A program made the position numbers and the translations under genes. Below are positions 62,814-64,000 of a stretch of 64,000 nucleotides of DNA, piece after piece (position 1 is the first letter of the stretch; each line of letters opens with the position of its first letter). Source of the DNA: Kaistia defluvii. Lineage in GTDB: Bacteria; Pseudomonadota; Alphaproteobacteria; Rhizobiales; Kaistiaceae. The notes beneath the pieces are model-generated. The model saw only the letters and a program-made list of their open reading frames with translations. It had not been told where the DNA came from and made no database searches. The stretch lies in NCBI RefSeq assembly GCF_040548815.1, contig NZ_JBEPSM010000004.1, positions 186,001 through 250,000 of the forward strand, given 5' to 3'.

Positions 62814-64000
<1,187 letters not shown>

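Overview
The window is high-GC DNA (roughly two thirds G+C by eye) from a free-living alphaproteobacterium, most likely a member of the Hyphomicrobiales (rhizobial order, Kaistia-like). This placement rests on gene content: an ahpC/oxyR pair, DUF992 and DUF3830 proteins, an agp-type alpha-galactoside locus like that of Sinorhizobium, many sugar ABC importers with ROK, IclR, GntR or AraC regulators, and short palindromic intergenic repeats. I saw no tRNA, rRNA, transposase, phage gene or CRISPR array. Start codons were moved from the longest open frame to the best ribosome-binding-site-supported site.

Layout. 1-7.6 kb: housekeeping and stress genes (ahpC fragment, oxyR, mtgA, an AtzH/HpxZ-like protein, a fumarylacetoacetate-hydrolase-fold enzyme, an MsbA-like exporter, guanine deaminase). 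7.7-13.9 kb: a CUT2 sugar importer with two permeases and a GH1 beta-glucosidase, on the minus strand. 14.3-16.0 kb: a quinone-detoxification-like pair (VOC dioxygenase and esterase). 16.3-21.4 kb: a second CUT2 importer operon headed by a ROK regulator and ending in an SDR dehydrogenase. 21.4-25.3 kb: a non-coding array of 11-bp-phased 9-mers, DUF3830, DUF992, a diguanylate cyclase and a stress-type membrane protein. 25.3-31.8 kb: araFGH with a galactonate-dehydratase-like enolase, an SDR and a divergent FadR-type regulator. 31.8-33.2 kb: an NmrA-like oxidoreductase divergent from an HxlR regulator. 33.4-38.1 kb: class I ribonucleotide reductase nrdA/nrdB under a cobalamin riboswitch. 38.3-48.4 kb: an agp-type alpha-galactoside locus (AraC regulator, GH4, agpABCD-like importer, second GH4 melA). 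48.7-54.1 kb: LysE exporter, flavin-dependent halogenase, an unrecognised glycosidase-like protein and a MocA-type oxidoreductase. 54.7-58.3 kb: a CUT1 importer without an ATPase, plus an L-rhamnose-mutarotase-like protein. 58.3-62.5 kb: IclR regulator, EutE-like deacylase, EutB-like dehydratase and an AraC regulator. The window ends inside another family 1 solute-binding protein.

How it works together. Most of the window takes up and oxidises plant-type sugars. Each of the five complete solute-binding-protein genes is followed by a GC-rich hairpin, which probably sets transporter stoichiometry. The most unusual items are the phased 9-mer array at 21.5-21.7 kb, an OxyR lacking the resolving cysteine, an NrdB with the Phe/Glu signature of Mn/Fe (class Ic) enzymes under a B12 riboswitch, and two 34-bp operator-like copies that tie the IclR region to a glycosidase/MocA pair 6.4 kb away.
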